NCBI GenBank assembly: GCA_016201275.1
Contig: JACQDB010000044.1
Coordinates: 1-62,727 of the forward strand
Reading direction: 5' to 3'
DNA from: Acidobacteriota bacterium
GTDB taxonomy: Bacteria > Acidobacteriota > Blastocatellia > UBA7656
DNA: 62,727 nt
Shown in pieces: positions 42,999-54,300 of the stretch. A program made the translations under genes and the position numbers. The notes under the pieces were generated by a model. That model saw only the letters and a program-made list of their open reading frames with translations. It was not told the origin of the DNA and did no database searches. Position 1 is the first letter of the stretch. Every line of letters begins with the position of its first letter.

Positions 42999-44564
42999 AT
43001 GAGCATCGTAGAGGGTCTGAAAAACACCGTCGCCGCGCATCCTGATAAACTCGCCTCCATTGCGACCGAGGCGCGCTACACCTTCAAACAACTTGACGAG
43101 CGCATCAATCGTTTATCCGGCGCGCTTGCCGATTTAGGCATTCAACGCGGCGACCGCGTAGCGATACTGGCGTTGAATCATTCGCGCTATCTGGAACTTT
43201 ATTACGGCGTGCCGCAAATCGGCGCGGCGGTCGTGCCGATCAACTTTCGCATTCCGCCTGCCGAAGTCCAATACATCATCGAGCATTCGGAAGCCGTCGC
43301 CCTAGTCGTTGACGATGCGCTCGCGCCGTTGATTGACGCCTTGCGTCCGCAGCTTGCCACGGTCAAACATTTCATCTCGATAGGCGAGGCACAGCGCGAA
43401 GATTATTTGATGTATGAAGCCTTGCTCTCGAACCATTCGCCGGATTTCCATGCGCCGGAAATCAGCGACGACGAGTTGTTGGGTTTGTTTTACACCTCCG
43501 GCACAACCGCCCAACCCAAAGGCGTGATGTTGACGCATGACAATATGCTTTCCAACATCAGACACTCGAACACCGTTGCTGTGCCGTTGCCGGATGATGT
43601 GTTTCTGCACACCGCGCCGATGTTTCATTTGGCAGATGGCGCGGCGGTCTTTAACAACATCGCGCACGGCGTTGCCCAGGCGTATCTGTCGCGCTTCGAC
43701 CCGACCGAGGTTTTAGAGACCATTCAACGCGAACGCATCTCGACCATCGTGCTAGTGCCGACGATGATCAATTTTCTGCTGCAACATCCGCGCATTGAAG
43801 AATACGATTTGTCATCGCTCCGGCACCTCACTTACGGCGCGTCACCGATTGCGCCGGAAACGCTGCGCCGCGCCATGAAAGTTTTTGGTTGTCGGTTCGG
43901 GCAAGGCTATGGCTTAACGGAAGCCTCGCCTTTGTTGACCGTGCTGTTGCCGGAGGACCATCAGGCGGCGCTCGAAGATCAACAGGCCGAAAAGCGCCTG
44001 GCTTCATGCGGTCGCCCGGTGCAAGGCGTAGAGGTGCGCGTCGTCAAAGACGATGGCACGCAGGTCAGTCCCGGCGAAGTCGGCGAAATTATCGCTCGCG
44101 GCCCGAATATCATGAAAGGCTATTGGAAACGTCCACAGGATACGGCCAACACGGTGCGCGCGGGTTGGTTGTACACCGGCGATTTGGCAACGGTTGATGA
44201 AGAAGGGTATCTGTATTTGGTGGACCGCAAGAAAGACATGATTGTATCGGGCGGCGAAAATGTATTTTCCACCGAAGTCGAAGCGGTGATTTATATGCAC
44301 CCTGCGGTGAAAGAAGCAGCGGTGATTCCTGTACCTGACGCAGAGTGGGGCGAGCGCGTTCATGCTTGTGTGAGTATCAAAGACGGCGCGACCTTGACGC
44401 TTGCAGAATTGGAAGAATTTTGTCGCCCACATCTGCCGAGTTATAAAATCCCGCGTTCAATAGAAGTGATCGCAGGCGAATTGCCCAAAGGCGGAACCGG
44501 CAAAATCCTGAAGAAGACCTTGCGCGAAAAATACTGGCAAGGCAAAACGCGCTTGATTGGTTAG
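42999..44564 (+). CDS. AMP-binding acyl-CoA ligase
   Basis: The protein has 521 residues. ANL-family motifs are present: LFYTSGTTAQPKGVMLTH (P-loop), GYGLTEASP, GWLYTGDLATVDEEGYLYLVDRKKD (hinge) and the C-terminal catalytic Lys in GELPKGGTGKILKKTL. The enzyme activates a fatty or aromatic acid to its adenylate and CoA ester. Length and motif spacing fit the medium/long-chain fatty acid ligase group, but the substrate is open. GAGG precedes the start. It is 37 bp upstream of a small exported protein on the same strand. Confidence 0.88.
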   Translation: MSIVEGLKNTVAAHPDKLASIATEARYTFKQLDERINRLSGALADLGIQRGDRVAILALNHSRYLELYYGVPQIGAAVVPINFRIPPAEVQYIIEHSEAVALVVDDALAPLIDALRPQLATVKHFISIGEAQREDYLMYEALLSNHSPDFHAPEISDDELLGLFYTSGTTAQPKGVMLTHDNMLSNIRHSNTVAVPLPDDVFLHTAPMFHLADGAAVFNNIAHGVAQAYLSRFDPTEVLETIQRERISTIVLVPTMINFLLQHPRIEEYDLSSLRHLTYGASPIAPETLRRAMKVFGCRFGQGYGLTEASPLLTVLLPEDHQAALEDQQAEKRLASCGRPVQGVEVRVVKDDGTQVSPGEVGEIIARGPNIMKGYWKRPQDTANTVRAGWLYTGDLATVDEEGYLYLVDRKKDMIVSGGENVFSTEVEAVIYMHPAVKEAAVIPVPDAEWGERVHACVSIKDGATLTLAELEEFCRPHLPSYKIPRSIEVIAGELPKGGTGKILKKTLREKYWQGKTRLIG

Positions 44565-44601
44565 ACTCGATAACTAAAAATTTTGCGACAACGAGAAATT
44601 C

Positions 44602-44991
44602 ATGAAAAAATTTATCATCGCTCTGTTAATGACTATATTTTGTATGTCTACAATAGCAGTGCAAAAAGGCACTGCTGAACCGGATTATTACCCTATGGGA
44701 TATAGCGGAGATACGTGGACAGGAGAGGTCACAGCAACTGACGAGAGCAAAAGAGAGATCACGCTTATCTATAAGAAGAAAGACAAAGAAGAAACTTTTG
44801 TTGGAATATTGGAGGAAGGCTATTCTGTAAAAATGAAAGATGGCAGTATGCATAAATTAAAAGTGTCGGAGATTCCTGCAGGCACAAAAATCAAAGTCTA
44901 TTATGTCAGCAAAAATGACAAGGATGCTTCGGGCAGCAAAGTGAAAATTAACTACATCTTCAAAGTAAAATTCTTGCCGAAAGACAAGTAA
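44602..44991 (+). CDS. Hypothetical exported protein
   Basis: The protein has 129 residues. A signal peptide covers about 1-25 (LMTIFCMSTIAVQKGTAE). The mature part is Lys- and Tyr-rich and looks like a small beta barrel (TWTGEVTATDESKREITLIYK, IPAGTKIKVYYVS). Base composition is clearly more AT-rich than in the ligase upstream, a hint of different origin. No family is recognised. An insertion-sequence relic begins 20 bp downstream. Confidence 0.65.
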   Translation: MKKFIIALLMTIFCMSTIAVQKGTAEPDYYPMGYSGDTWTGEVTATDESKREITLIYKKKDKEETFVGILEEGYSVKMKDGSMHKLKVSEIPAGTKIKVYYVSKNDKDASGSKVKINYIFKVKFLPKDK

Positions 44992-45095
44992 ACCTCACTT
45001 CAACATTACATTTAACCCAAGTTGCTAACTTGACGAAGGAGTGAGGGGTATCCAAAAGTCTTTCTTTAGAAATCAAACTTTAAAGGAGAAAGACT

Positions 45096-45185
45096 ATGGG
45101 CATCCAAACTCTCGTCATTTATTGCATAACCGATGATATTTTGAAAGCCATGCATCACCCGCAGAACGCACAACAGAAAATGACC
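45096..45185 (+). pseudogene. Transposase, N-terminal remnant
   Basis: The frame opens MGIQTLVIYCITDDILKAM and continues HHPQNAQQKMT, which resembles the start of DDE transposases of the IS982/IS4-like group. GGAG stands ahead of the ATG (aaaggagaaagact). After about residue 30 the sequence is unrelated and runs into the MITE at 45240. The open frame then continues to 45302 by chance. The assignment to a family is a recollection of similar starts, not a search. Confidence 0.55.
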
Positions 45186-45239
45186 GTTGAAAGTTGCCCT
45201 GTTTGTTTTAGCTTTCTCATTTGGTTGCGCCTGCTAGGT

Positions 45240-45414
45240 GGTAGTGTCCTAAAGTTGTGGTGGTCGGTAAGGATGGTGGATGAAATAAGACGCAGTTTTT
45301 GAGGTTCAGAGGTACGCCTTTATTATGCTTGCGCCCACGGGCTAACACCCGTGGCTTTATGCTTGCGCCCACTTCGTGAGCGCTCCAACCGCACCATACA
45401 ATTAGGACACTACT
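45240..45414. mobile_element. MITE-like element, copy 3, with 8-bp target duplication
   Basis: This 175-bp element has inverted ends GTAGTGTCCTAA (45241-45252) and TTAGGACACTAC (45402-45413). It is flanked by the direct repeat TGCTAGGT (45232-45239 and 45415-45422), a clean 8-bp target duplication. Inside lie AAGGATGGTGGATGAAATAA and the CACGGGCTAACACCCGTGG hairpin shared with copies 1 and 2. An 8-bp duplication and GG-start end fit several families (IS1595 among them). It has no ORF of its own. Confidence 0.85.
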
Positions 45415-45505
45415 TGCTAGGTAGCAACTTGGGTTAACTCTATAGCTTTGCTAGACTGTGGCTTTTAGAAACCTGAATTCTCCAAACGTCCGTAAGAGGT
45501 ATCGC

Positions 45506-47080
<1,575 letters not shown>

Positions 47081-47222
47081 TTCCGGCGTCTTCGAGCGCG
47101 CTGCGTTTGATTGTGGCGCACTCTTTGCTCTGAATTCATGTGGTGTAGCGAATTCATGCAGACCGCTAAACTTCGCTTGCTGGCACACCTGCTATAAATT
47201 GCCCTATAGTGCTGGAGGTTTT

Positions 47223-47747
47223 ATGAAAGAATGTCCCGAATGTAATCGTTTTTACGCCGACACCAATCGCTTCTGCACGATGGATGGCGCGAAACTGACG
47301 GAGATCACCCAGAGTTCGGTCAAGCTGCCGGAGCAAGGCCAAGCGCAGTTGATTCCGCCGCCGCCCACTCCTTTGCCTATGCGCTTGACCATCGTGGACC
47401 AAAGCGACGAGGGGCATCGCTCCCGTGTGATTCAAGGCGTGGTGCTGGATACCGGTGAACAGGGAATGCGAATTAAAACCGGCACTATTGAAACCGGGCA
47501 GTTGAACATTGTGCGCGACCACACGGTAGCGTTTAAGAACAAGTTGGAATTGGAGGTGGATTTGCCCGACAAACAGATACAGGTGACCGGCTTTGCGGCG
47601 TGGTACAAACCGACAGGCGACGGCATGAATTGGACAGCAGGAGTTTACATACGCGATATGTCCGCCGAAGACCGCCGCGCTTATGATGAGTATTTAAAGA
47701 CCCTGATGAACGCATCGGAAAACCTACAGGCATCGTCCAACTCCTGA
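47223..47747 (+). CDS. Zinc-ribbon PilZ-domain protein
   Basis: The protein has 174 residues from the ATG at 47223, preceded by GGAGG. The N-terminal Cys cluster CPECNRFYADTNRFC is a single zinc ribbon. A Pro-rich linker leads to a PilZ-like barrel (about 52-155, VIQGVVLDTGEQGMRIKTGTIETGQLNIV, AAWYKPTGDGMNWTAGVYI). The usual RxxxR and D/NxSxxG signals for c-di-GMP are not clear, so binding is uncertain. It is the first of three rightward zinc-ribbon genes (48555 and 50117 follow). Confidence 0.7.
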   Translation: MKECPECNRFYADTNRFCTMDGAKLTEITQSSVKLPEQGQAQLIPPPPTPLPMRLTIVDQSDEGHRSRVIQGVVLDTGEQGMRIKTGTIETGQLNIVRDHTVAFKNKLELEVDLPDKQIQVTGFAAWYKPTGDGMNWTAGVYIRDMSAEDRRAYDEYLKTLMNASENLQASSNS

Positions 47748-47944
47748 AAATAAGTTGCCGCCGCTGGTCAGTCCTCATTGACGCGGTTCGTCGGAGAGGC
47801 GCATTTTTAAGTAGCGCAGAAGCAAAAAGAATGGTGACAATAGAAATAACCGTTTGCCGTTACAAGCTCGAAAGCTGCAAACTTTTTTTGTCGCCTGTCA
47901 TTTGAGCAAAACGGCAGCAAGGCGAAACGGAGGCATGAAAAATT

Positions 47945-48478
47945 ATGAGTACCCTGAGAAACTGGATCGAAAAAATATCTACGAAAATCCCCGGCTACAG
48001 CGGCTATATTGATAAAGAGGGCAGGCGCGATACCGACAAACGCCATCGGGAAAATCTGGCGAATCGTTTGCGCGCCAGCAAAACTCCGTTGACCGATTTC
48101 ATGAGAGAGTTGACCAACAGCGGACGTTTGTTTGAAGTGACGCCGATTGATACGGCATTGAAAAAGCTGGACAAAATCGAAAATCGTGTGCGCTACGCGA
48201 CCTATGGCTACGGCGGTTTTTTTGATGCCGTGAAGATCGAAGAGGCGCAACTGGATGCCATTTATCGTTTCGATTTATCCTTGGTCGAGCAGACCGAAAA
48301 GATTGAAGCGGAGGTTGCCGAAGTGAAAGCGCAGGGCGGCACAAGTGACGGATTAAAGACCGCCGCCGCGCAACTCATCAGCGCCATTGATGCCTTTGAC
48401 CGCGCCTTTGATGAGCGCTACAAAGCCATCAACGATTTCAATCCTGAGCAACCACAGGGGCGACCGTTGTTCGGATAA
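47945..48478 (+). CDS. Hypothetical alpha-helical protein
   Basis: The protein has 177 residues. It starts MSTLRNWIEKISTKIPGYSGY, then is mostly charged helix (LKKLDKIENRVRYATYGYGGFFDAVKI). No signal peptide or membrane segment is seen. GGAGG lies 12 bases upstream of the ATG, farther than usual. I recognise no family for certain. It sits between the PilZ and DUF4097 zinc-ribbon genes on the same strand and may act in the same setting. Confidence 0.7.
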   Translation: MSTLRNWIEKISTKIPGYSGYIDKEGRRDTDKRHRENLANRLRASKTPLTDFMRELTNSGRLFEVTPIDTALKKLDKIENRVRYATYGYGGFFDAVKIEEAQLDAIYRFDLSLVEQTEKIEAEVAEVKAQGGTSDGLKTAAAQLISAIDAFDRAFDERYKAINDFNPEQPQGRPLFG

Positions 48479-48554
48479 GCGCAGCCATCGGCGGGGGCGG
48501 CTTTGCAAAAATACGAACCGCTAAACCCACGGCACACGGTTGGAGATGATGCGT

Positions 48555-49979
48555 ATGCATTGTATGAATTGTGGCGCAGAGCTAGTAGAGGGACAGCGCT
48601 TCTGTCGCGCTTGCGGCAAGCCTTCGGCCAATCTGGAAGGCGCGGAGGCCAGGCCAACCGTGGAGACAGACCCGAACGGTTTGCAGCACGCGCCCGTCGC
48701 CCATTCAATCAATACCAATCCGGTCGCCAACGCAACGCACGGGCAGACCACCTTGATGCAGGATTCCTACCGCCCTGACACCACGATCATGAATGCCAAG
48801 CCGCAGACTGGAGGACAGGGACGCACACCCGATGCCGCAGCAAGCGCGCCACCGACTTCGCCGATTATCGAGCCACCGCTGGCGGCGGAAATCTCTATAC
48901 ACAGCACCGCGCCGTTTCATATGGAAAAGCCCCGCTTGACGCAAGCACCGCAAGCGCCGGTCAATTTTCAAGCGCCGCCGCAGTACGCGCCGACCGCATC
49001 GCCTCCGCCAAAATCTTACGGCTGGTTGATTGCGCTGGGCGGCATAGCGCTTTTCGGATTTATCTTTTTCGCGTTCCTGCTGTTCGGTCGTTCGCAACGC
49101 GCCGCAAAGCGTCCGACGACGACGACGACGACAGCAACAGTGACTCCCGACCAAACCAACGACAACTACATGAATGAAGCGACAGCGCGAGTCACTTCCG
49201 AGGAAACCACCTTTACGCAGAAATTCCCTTTGCCTGAGAGCGCTAAATTTTTTCTCAATAATGTCAGCGGCAACATCACGATTGTCGGCAGTGACAGCAC
49301 TGAAGCGGAAGTGAAAGTCATCAAAAGCGGCGGCACCGCCGAACAGCGTCAAGAGGTCAAGATTGTTTATTCAACGATAGGCGGCGGCCTGTCTTTGAAG
49401 CCGTCCGCACACTTTATTCAGGACATAGACATCGCTTATGAAATCCGCCTGCCGCGCAAGCTCAGCCAGGTCAATGTTAAAGCTGTCAGTTCCAAAATCA
49501 AAATCAAGGATGTAGATGCGCTGATCACCATAGAATGTGCCAGCAGCAATATGGAACTGGAAAACCTTCGCGGCGCATTGAATGCCAAAACGGATAGTGG
49601 CGACATCTTTGTGGCGAAAACCAGCGGCGACATCAACGTAAAAACCTTGAGCGGCAAAATCGAACTCGACGAGGTTAGCGGCTCGATTAAAACCGTCAAC
49701 ACCTCCGGCAACACCAAAGCGATGATTGACAACAGCACGTCCAATGATGTGCTGACCTTTGAAAGCATCAACGGGGCAATTGATTTGCGCTTCAAAGCGG
49801 AGATCAATGCCGAAATGATCGCCAGCACCGTGTCTGGCAACATCAAAACCGAAGGGCTGGGCATAGCGGTTAAAAAAATGCCCGGCAGCCAAGAGGCTAT
49901 CGGGCGTCTGGGCATCGGCGGGCAGGCGCTGAACATTAAAACTGTTTCCGGCGATATAAAAATTACCAAGAAGTCTTGA
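48555..49979 (+). CDS. Zinc-ribbon membrane protein with DUF4097-type beta domain
   Basis: The protein has about 474 residues from the ATG at 48555, nine bases after GGAG. The zinc ribbon is CMNCGAELVEGQRFCRACG. A long Pro/Gln/Ala-rich part leads to one membrane helix near 155-178 (LIALGGIALFGFIFFAFLLFG). The outer part is a DUF4097-like right-handed beta repeat: NVSGNITIVGSDSTEAEV, GALNAKTDSGDIFVAKTSGDI, TVSGNIKTEGLG. The domain is found in surface or adhesin-like proteins. The layout suggests a cytosolic zinc end and an outer beta structure. It lies before the SPFH gene on the same strand. Confidence 0.75.
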   Translation: MHCMNCGAELVEGQRFCRACGKPSANLEGAEARPTVETDPNGLQHAPVAHSINTNPVANATHGQTTLMQDSYRPDTTIMNAKPQTGGQGRTPDAAASAPPTSPIIEPPLAAEISIHSTAPFHMEKPRLTQAPQAPVNFQAPPQYAPTASPPPKSYGWLIALGGIALFGFIFFAFLLFGRSQRAAKRPTTTTTTATVTPDQTNDNYMNEATARVTSEETTFTQKFPLPESAKFFLNNVSGNITIVGSDSTEAEVKVIKSGGTAEQRQEVKIVYSTIGGGLSLKPSAHFIQDIDIAYEIRLPRKLSQVNVKAVSSKIKIKDVDALITIECASSNMELENLRGALNAKTDSGDIFVAKTSGDINVKTLSGKIELDEVSGSIKTVNTSGNTKAMIDNSTSNDVLTFESINGAIDLRFKAEINAEMIASTVSGNIKTEGLGIAVKKMPGSQEAIGRLGIGGQALNIKTVSGDIKITKKS

Positions 49980-49985
49980 GTCAAA

Positions 49986-50084
49986 AGTCCGGCGTCCGGC
50001 GTCTGAATGTAAACCTCTGGCGTTTGATTTGGGAGCGACGAATTTTCAGATAGAGTTTGGGATTTCGTAGCCGGACACCGGACT
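49986..50084. repeat. Inverted repeat AGTCCGGCGTCCGGC / GCCGGACACCGGACT
   Basis: These 15-bp arms with one mismatch lie 69 bp apart between the DUF4097 stop and the SPFH start. Each arm holds two heptamer-like units (GTCCGGC). It could form a hairpin in the intergenic RNA. It groups with the other heptamer-built repeats. Confidence 0.75.
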
Positions 50085-50116
50085 CCAGACTTGGGACTGA
50101 TTAAAAGGAGATTACG

Positions 50117-51232
50117 ATGGCAATTGAAGTGTTAGAGTATTTCGACAATTCGGGACAAGAGATCGTGCACCGCATACCGGAAGCCGGTTCGTCCGACATC
50201 AAGATGGGGGCGCAATTGATTGTGCAGGAGAATCAATCGGCGGTCTTTTTCCGCGATGGCAAAGCCTTGGATGTCTTCGGCCCCGGTCGTCACACCTTGA
50301 CGACCATGAACCTGCCAGTTTTAACCAAGCTGCTTGCGATTCCGTTCGGCGGCAAATCTCCTTTTCAGGCCAGCGCTCTGTTCATCGCCCGTCACACCTT
50401 TCAGGATTTGAAATGGGGAACCAAAGAGCCGATCACTTTCCGCGATACTGAATTGCGCTTCGTGCGCTTGCGAGCCTTCGGCAAATTTTCGCTGCGCGTC
50501 GCTGACCCGCAACTGTTTGCCACTGCGGTGGTCGGCACTCGCGGCATCGTCTCCACCGAAGCGGTCAGCTCGTTCCTGCGCGATATAATCGTAGCGCGTT
50601 TGAATGATTTACTCGGCGAAAATCTGAAGACGGTTTTTGATTTACCGGCTTATTACGATGAAATTTCTGCCGGTGTGAAAGCGCGCGTCGCCGATGATTT
50701 CGGCAAGCAGGGCTTGGAGTTGGTGGACTTCATCATTTCGGCCATCACGCCGCCCGAAGAAGTGCAGAAGATGATTGACGAGCGTTCCAGCATGGGCGTC
50801 ATCGGCGATATGAATGCTTTTATGCAGTACAAAGCGGCGCAATCCATACCCGATGCAGCGAAGAATCCCGGCGGCGCTGCCGGTCAAGGAATGGGCTTTG
50901 GTTTAGGCATGGGCTACGGGCAGATGATGGCCGGAGCGTTTGGTCAAGGGCAAGGGCAACAAGGTGGCGGCGGCGCAGCACCGACGGTTGCTTGCGCCAA
51001 GTGCAGTCATCAAAATCCTGTGGGCGCGAAGTTCTGTCAAAATTGCGGCGCGACGCAACAAGCACCGCAAGCGGCAACCTTGGAATGCCCCAACTGTAAA
51101 GCTGCGGTTTTGGAAGGCGCGAAATTCTGCTCCAATTGCGGCCAATCTATGGTGCCGCAGCCTTGCAAGAATTGTCAGACGCCGGTGCAGCCGGGCGCGA
51201 AATTCTGCGCCAATTGCGGCACTCCCGTTTAA
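50117..51232 (+). CDS. SPFH-domain protein with C-terminal zinc ribbons
   Basis: The protein has 371 residues. An SPFH/band-7-like core covers about 20-235 ([74 protein letters not shown]). A Gly/Gln-rich stretch follows and then three CxxC zinc ribbons ([19 protein letters not shown] and two more of the same kind). AAGGAG precedes the start. SPFH proteins form rings on membranes, and this zinc-ribbon form is a common bacterial family, of unknown role. It is the last gene of the run at 47223-51232 and ends at a strong terminator. Confidence 0.85.
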   Translation: MAIEVLEYFDNSGQEIVHRIPEAGSSDIKMGAQLIVQENQSAVFFRDGKALDVFGPGRHTLTTMNLPVLTKLLAIPFGGKSPFQASALFIARHTFQDLKWGTKEPITFRDTELRFVRLRAFGKFSLRVADPQLFATAVVGTRGIVSTEAVSSFLRDIIVARLNDLLGENLKTVFDLPAYYDEISAGVKARVADDFGKQGLELVDFIISAITPPEEVQKMIDERSSMGVIGDMNAFMQYKAAQSIPDAAKNPGGAAGQGMGFGLGMGYGQMMAGAFGQGQGQQGGGGAAPTVACAKCSHQNPVGAKFCQNCGATQQAPQAATLECPNCKAAVLEGAKFCSNCGQSMVPQPCKNCQTPVQPGAKFCANCGTPV

Positions 51233-51275
51233 GCTTCAGGAAAAATTTGCCCAGCGGTGTGGCTGGATAAACGAC

Positions 51276-51336
51276 AAACCGCAAGCGCTACAGAAGCCCT
51301 ATTTTTAAGGGGATTTCTGCACCGCTTGCGGTTTTT
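51276..51336. terminator. Bidirectional terminator between convergent genes
   Basis: A long stem AAACCGCAAGCG / CGCTTGCGGTTT carries an inner CAGAAxCCCT / AGGGGATTTCTG continuation and ends with TTTTT on the right. On the leftward strand A-runs match, so both SPFH and HYR genes could terminate here. It lies 44 bp after the SPFH stop. Confidence 0.88.
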
Positions 51337-51375
51337 CATTGCCGCTTTGTGCTACGCCTGAAAGCTGCCAAGCGG

Positions 51376-54300
51376 CTACGGACAGGCGCAGGAGTTATTG
51401 CTGATGTTTCTGTCCGAGATCGAACATTTGACAATGCCTAGCGGCGATTGCAAGCTTGCCGTACCGAGTTTTGTTCCCACATCCAAACGCGCCAGCACTC
51501 GCCGATCCGCCTGATTATGCGTCAACGTCCAAATGTTCCCCTGCTTTGCCACGCTGCCTTTGCCCGTGAATACCGCGCCGTTACAGCAGAAGCGATAATC
51601 GCCGGTCAGCGTATTGAACAACAGCACCGTCGTCGGATTCCCATCATCCTGCAAACAGGCGTTGAAGACGCTCACTGTGAAACTACAGGTTGCCGTATTG
51701 AGCGCCGTATCCGTTGCCGTACAGGTTACGGTGGTCACGCCCAAGTTGAAGGTTGCTGCCGAGGGCGGCGAACAAACCACGGTTGCCCCCGCACAATTAT
51801 CCGTCACCAACGCTGCCGGATAATTCACCACGGCGGTCAAGCCTCCCGGTTGCGTCGTCACACGAACTTGATTGGCCGGACAAGTGATCATCGGCGGTTG
51901 GGTATCGTTGACCGTCACCGTAAACGAGCAACTCGGCCCCGCTGTGGTTGTGCAAGTGACCGTGGTCGTGCCTGTAGGGAAGAACGAACCGGAGGCCGGA
52001 CTGCAAATCACCGTGCCGCAGCCCAGGCTGGCGGTCGGCGAATAATTCACCACCGCACCGCATTGATTGGCGGCGTTTGCCATTGTGATATTTGCCGGAC
52101 AACTAATCGTGCAAGGGACTAGCGTAACCGTGAAGGAACAACTGGCAGTGTTGGTGCTGGCATCGTTCACCGAGCAACTTACCGTCGTCGTTCCTAACGG
52201 AAAAACTGAGCCACTTGGCGGCGCACACGTAGGCGTTCCCACCCCCGAACAATTATCGGAAACGGTCGGCGTAGGATAGCTAACCGAGGTACTACCGGCG
52301 GAACTCACGATTTGGTTTGCCGGACAGGTAATGGTGGGCGGGGTCGTATCACTGATCGTCACGGTGGTTGCCGCCGACGCGGCGCTGGTGCAACCGCTCG
52401 CAGTCACCGTCACGGTGTAGTTGCCCGCTGCCGTCGCTATGTATGACTGATTGGTTGCGCCGCCAATCGGATTGCCATTGAGGAGCCATTGATTGCCGGT
52501 CGCACTGCTTGAGTTCAAGGTGACGCTGCCAGCCGGGCAAAACGTCGTCGCACCCCCTGCGGAGATGGTCGGCGTCGCCGGAAGCGAATTGACGGTAACA
52601 GTCGTAGCCGCCGATGCGACGCTGGTGCAACTGCTCGCAGTCACCGTCACGGTGTAGTTGCCCGAAGCAGTGGCGCTATAGTTTTGGTTCGTTGCGCCGC
52701 CAATCGGATTGCCGTTAAGGAGCCATTGATTGCCGGTCGCACTGCTTGAGGTCAGGGTGACGCTGCCGCCAGTGCAAAACGTCGTGGGTCCTCCTGGCGT
52801 AATCGTAGGCGTTGCCGGAATCGGATTCACGGTCACGGTCGTGATGGCAGACATCGCGCTGGCGCAACCGCTGGTTGTCACGGTCACAGTGTAATCACCC
52901 GCCGCTGTCGCTGCGTAAGACTGATTGGTTGCGCCGCCGATGGGATTGCCGTTGAGGAACCATTGATTACCAGTCGCGCTGTTCGAGGTCAGCGTCACCG
53001 AACCGCCCACGCAGAAAGTCGTGGGGCCTCCGGGCGTGACCGTCGGCGTCGGGATGGAGAGCATAGGAACACTTGTCGAGTTCGACACCGGACAGCCATT
53101 GGCAGCCGTTAGCGACAGCATCAAGTCAACATTGCCGGAAGAACCAGCGCTGTAGGTTACGGTCTGCGAAGTCGCGCCACTGGTGATAGTGCCGTTGGTG
53201 ATAGACCAGGAATACGCTGTCGCGCCTGCCGGGCCGCTCGCTGTATTGCCGGTTGAGTTGGGGCAGACTTGCGCGGGGGTTGGCGTAATCGGTGCTGTCG
53301 CGGTGCTGCAATCAACATCCGCATAACAGACGGTGACATCATTCAGCGTTGGTGTCATCGTAGCGTCAGTGGTCGAAAGATACGCCTTGTACTTGAGGTA
53401 ACGATTGCCACTGAACTGACTGAGAGATGCGCCGCTGGTGGTAAAGAAAGTCGCTGCGGTCGCATCGGGACCGACGAAGTTGAACGGCCCTGAAGCCGAA
53501 TTGCTCGCCGCCGCTTGAAAGCTCAACGTGGTGTTTGCCGGAGCGTTGACCGTCCATGAGAGAGTTGACCAAATCGGCGTAAATCCAGTTGCCGGGTTAC
53601 TGTCTTTGGTGGATGAAACCTGGTTGCCGGATGCGGGGTACCCGGTGAGCATATAGTTTCTGAAGTTAAAGTCCCTGGTCGAATCGGCTGCCCACGTCGC
53701 ACCACTATCGCCCGTAGTGACCCGCTGACCGTTGGCATAGGTACTGGGGCTGGAGCGAATCCAGAAATACCCCCCAACGGAAGGATTTGAAACGGGGCGC
53801 AAAATCAGAGCGTATTGCGTTCCAGAAGTCAGAGCTGGCGGCGAGCCAAAGCTGGCTGTGTAAAAAGTGCCTGCGCCGCTTGAAAAACCAGGGATGGTCG
53901 AAGTGACGAGGTCAGCGCCAGTGGGCAGACCGGCGCTTGTGTTGCGAATTGAAACTGTGAGGTTGGGGGTGGTACCTGTGCAGCCACTACAAAAGAGCTG
54001 GACATCCACTTTTGCGAGTGTTCCAGTAACGGCTGGAATAAAAGTCTGTCCACCCAAACTGGTAGCCGAAAAGCTCGTCCCAGTTGTCGTACCCGCCGTG
54101 TTCTGCTGATCAATTGTCGGAGCATTCAACAGTGTTACATCGCCGGGAGTGGTAAGGAGATCAACGGATGTCGGCACGCCTCCCTGAAAGTCAAGCTGAG
54201 TCGTATCGGTCAGACAAGCGCTGCTTGCCGCTGTGCCTAACGAAAAATCTCTGGTGGTCGTCGTGCTGTCATTCACGACAATGCTATTGAAGGTGACGGA

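Larger units (their letters stand above)
45012..45437. mobile_element. Deleted insertion sequence with inner MITE
   Basis: A perfect 16-bp inverted repeat TTAACCCAAGTTGCTA / TAGCAACTTGGGTTAA bounds 426 bp. The ends can be read as CCCAAGTTGCTA with a TTAA target duplication. Inside lies the first 30 or so codons of a transposase and, near the right end, a MITE (45240-45414) with its own 8-bp target duplication. Without the MITE the element is about 243 bp, so most of the transposase gene has been lost. It cannot move itself. Confidence 0.8.

Noticed and set aside
45096-45302. A complete 68-residue gene
   Set aside because: Only about the first 30 codons look like protein; the rest is MITE sequence.
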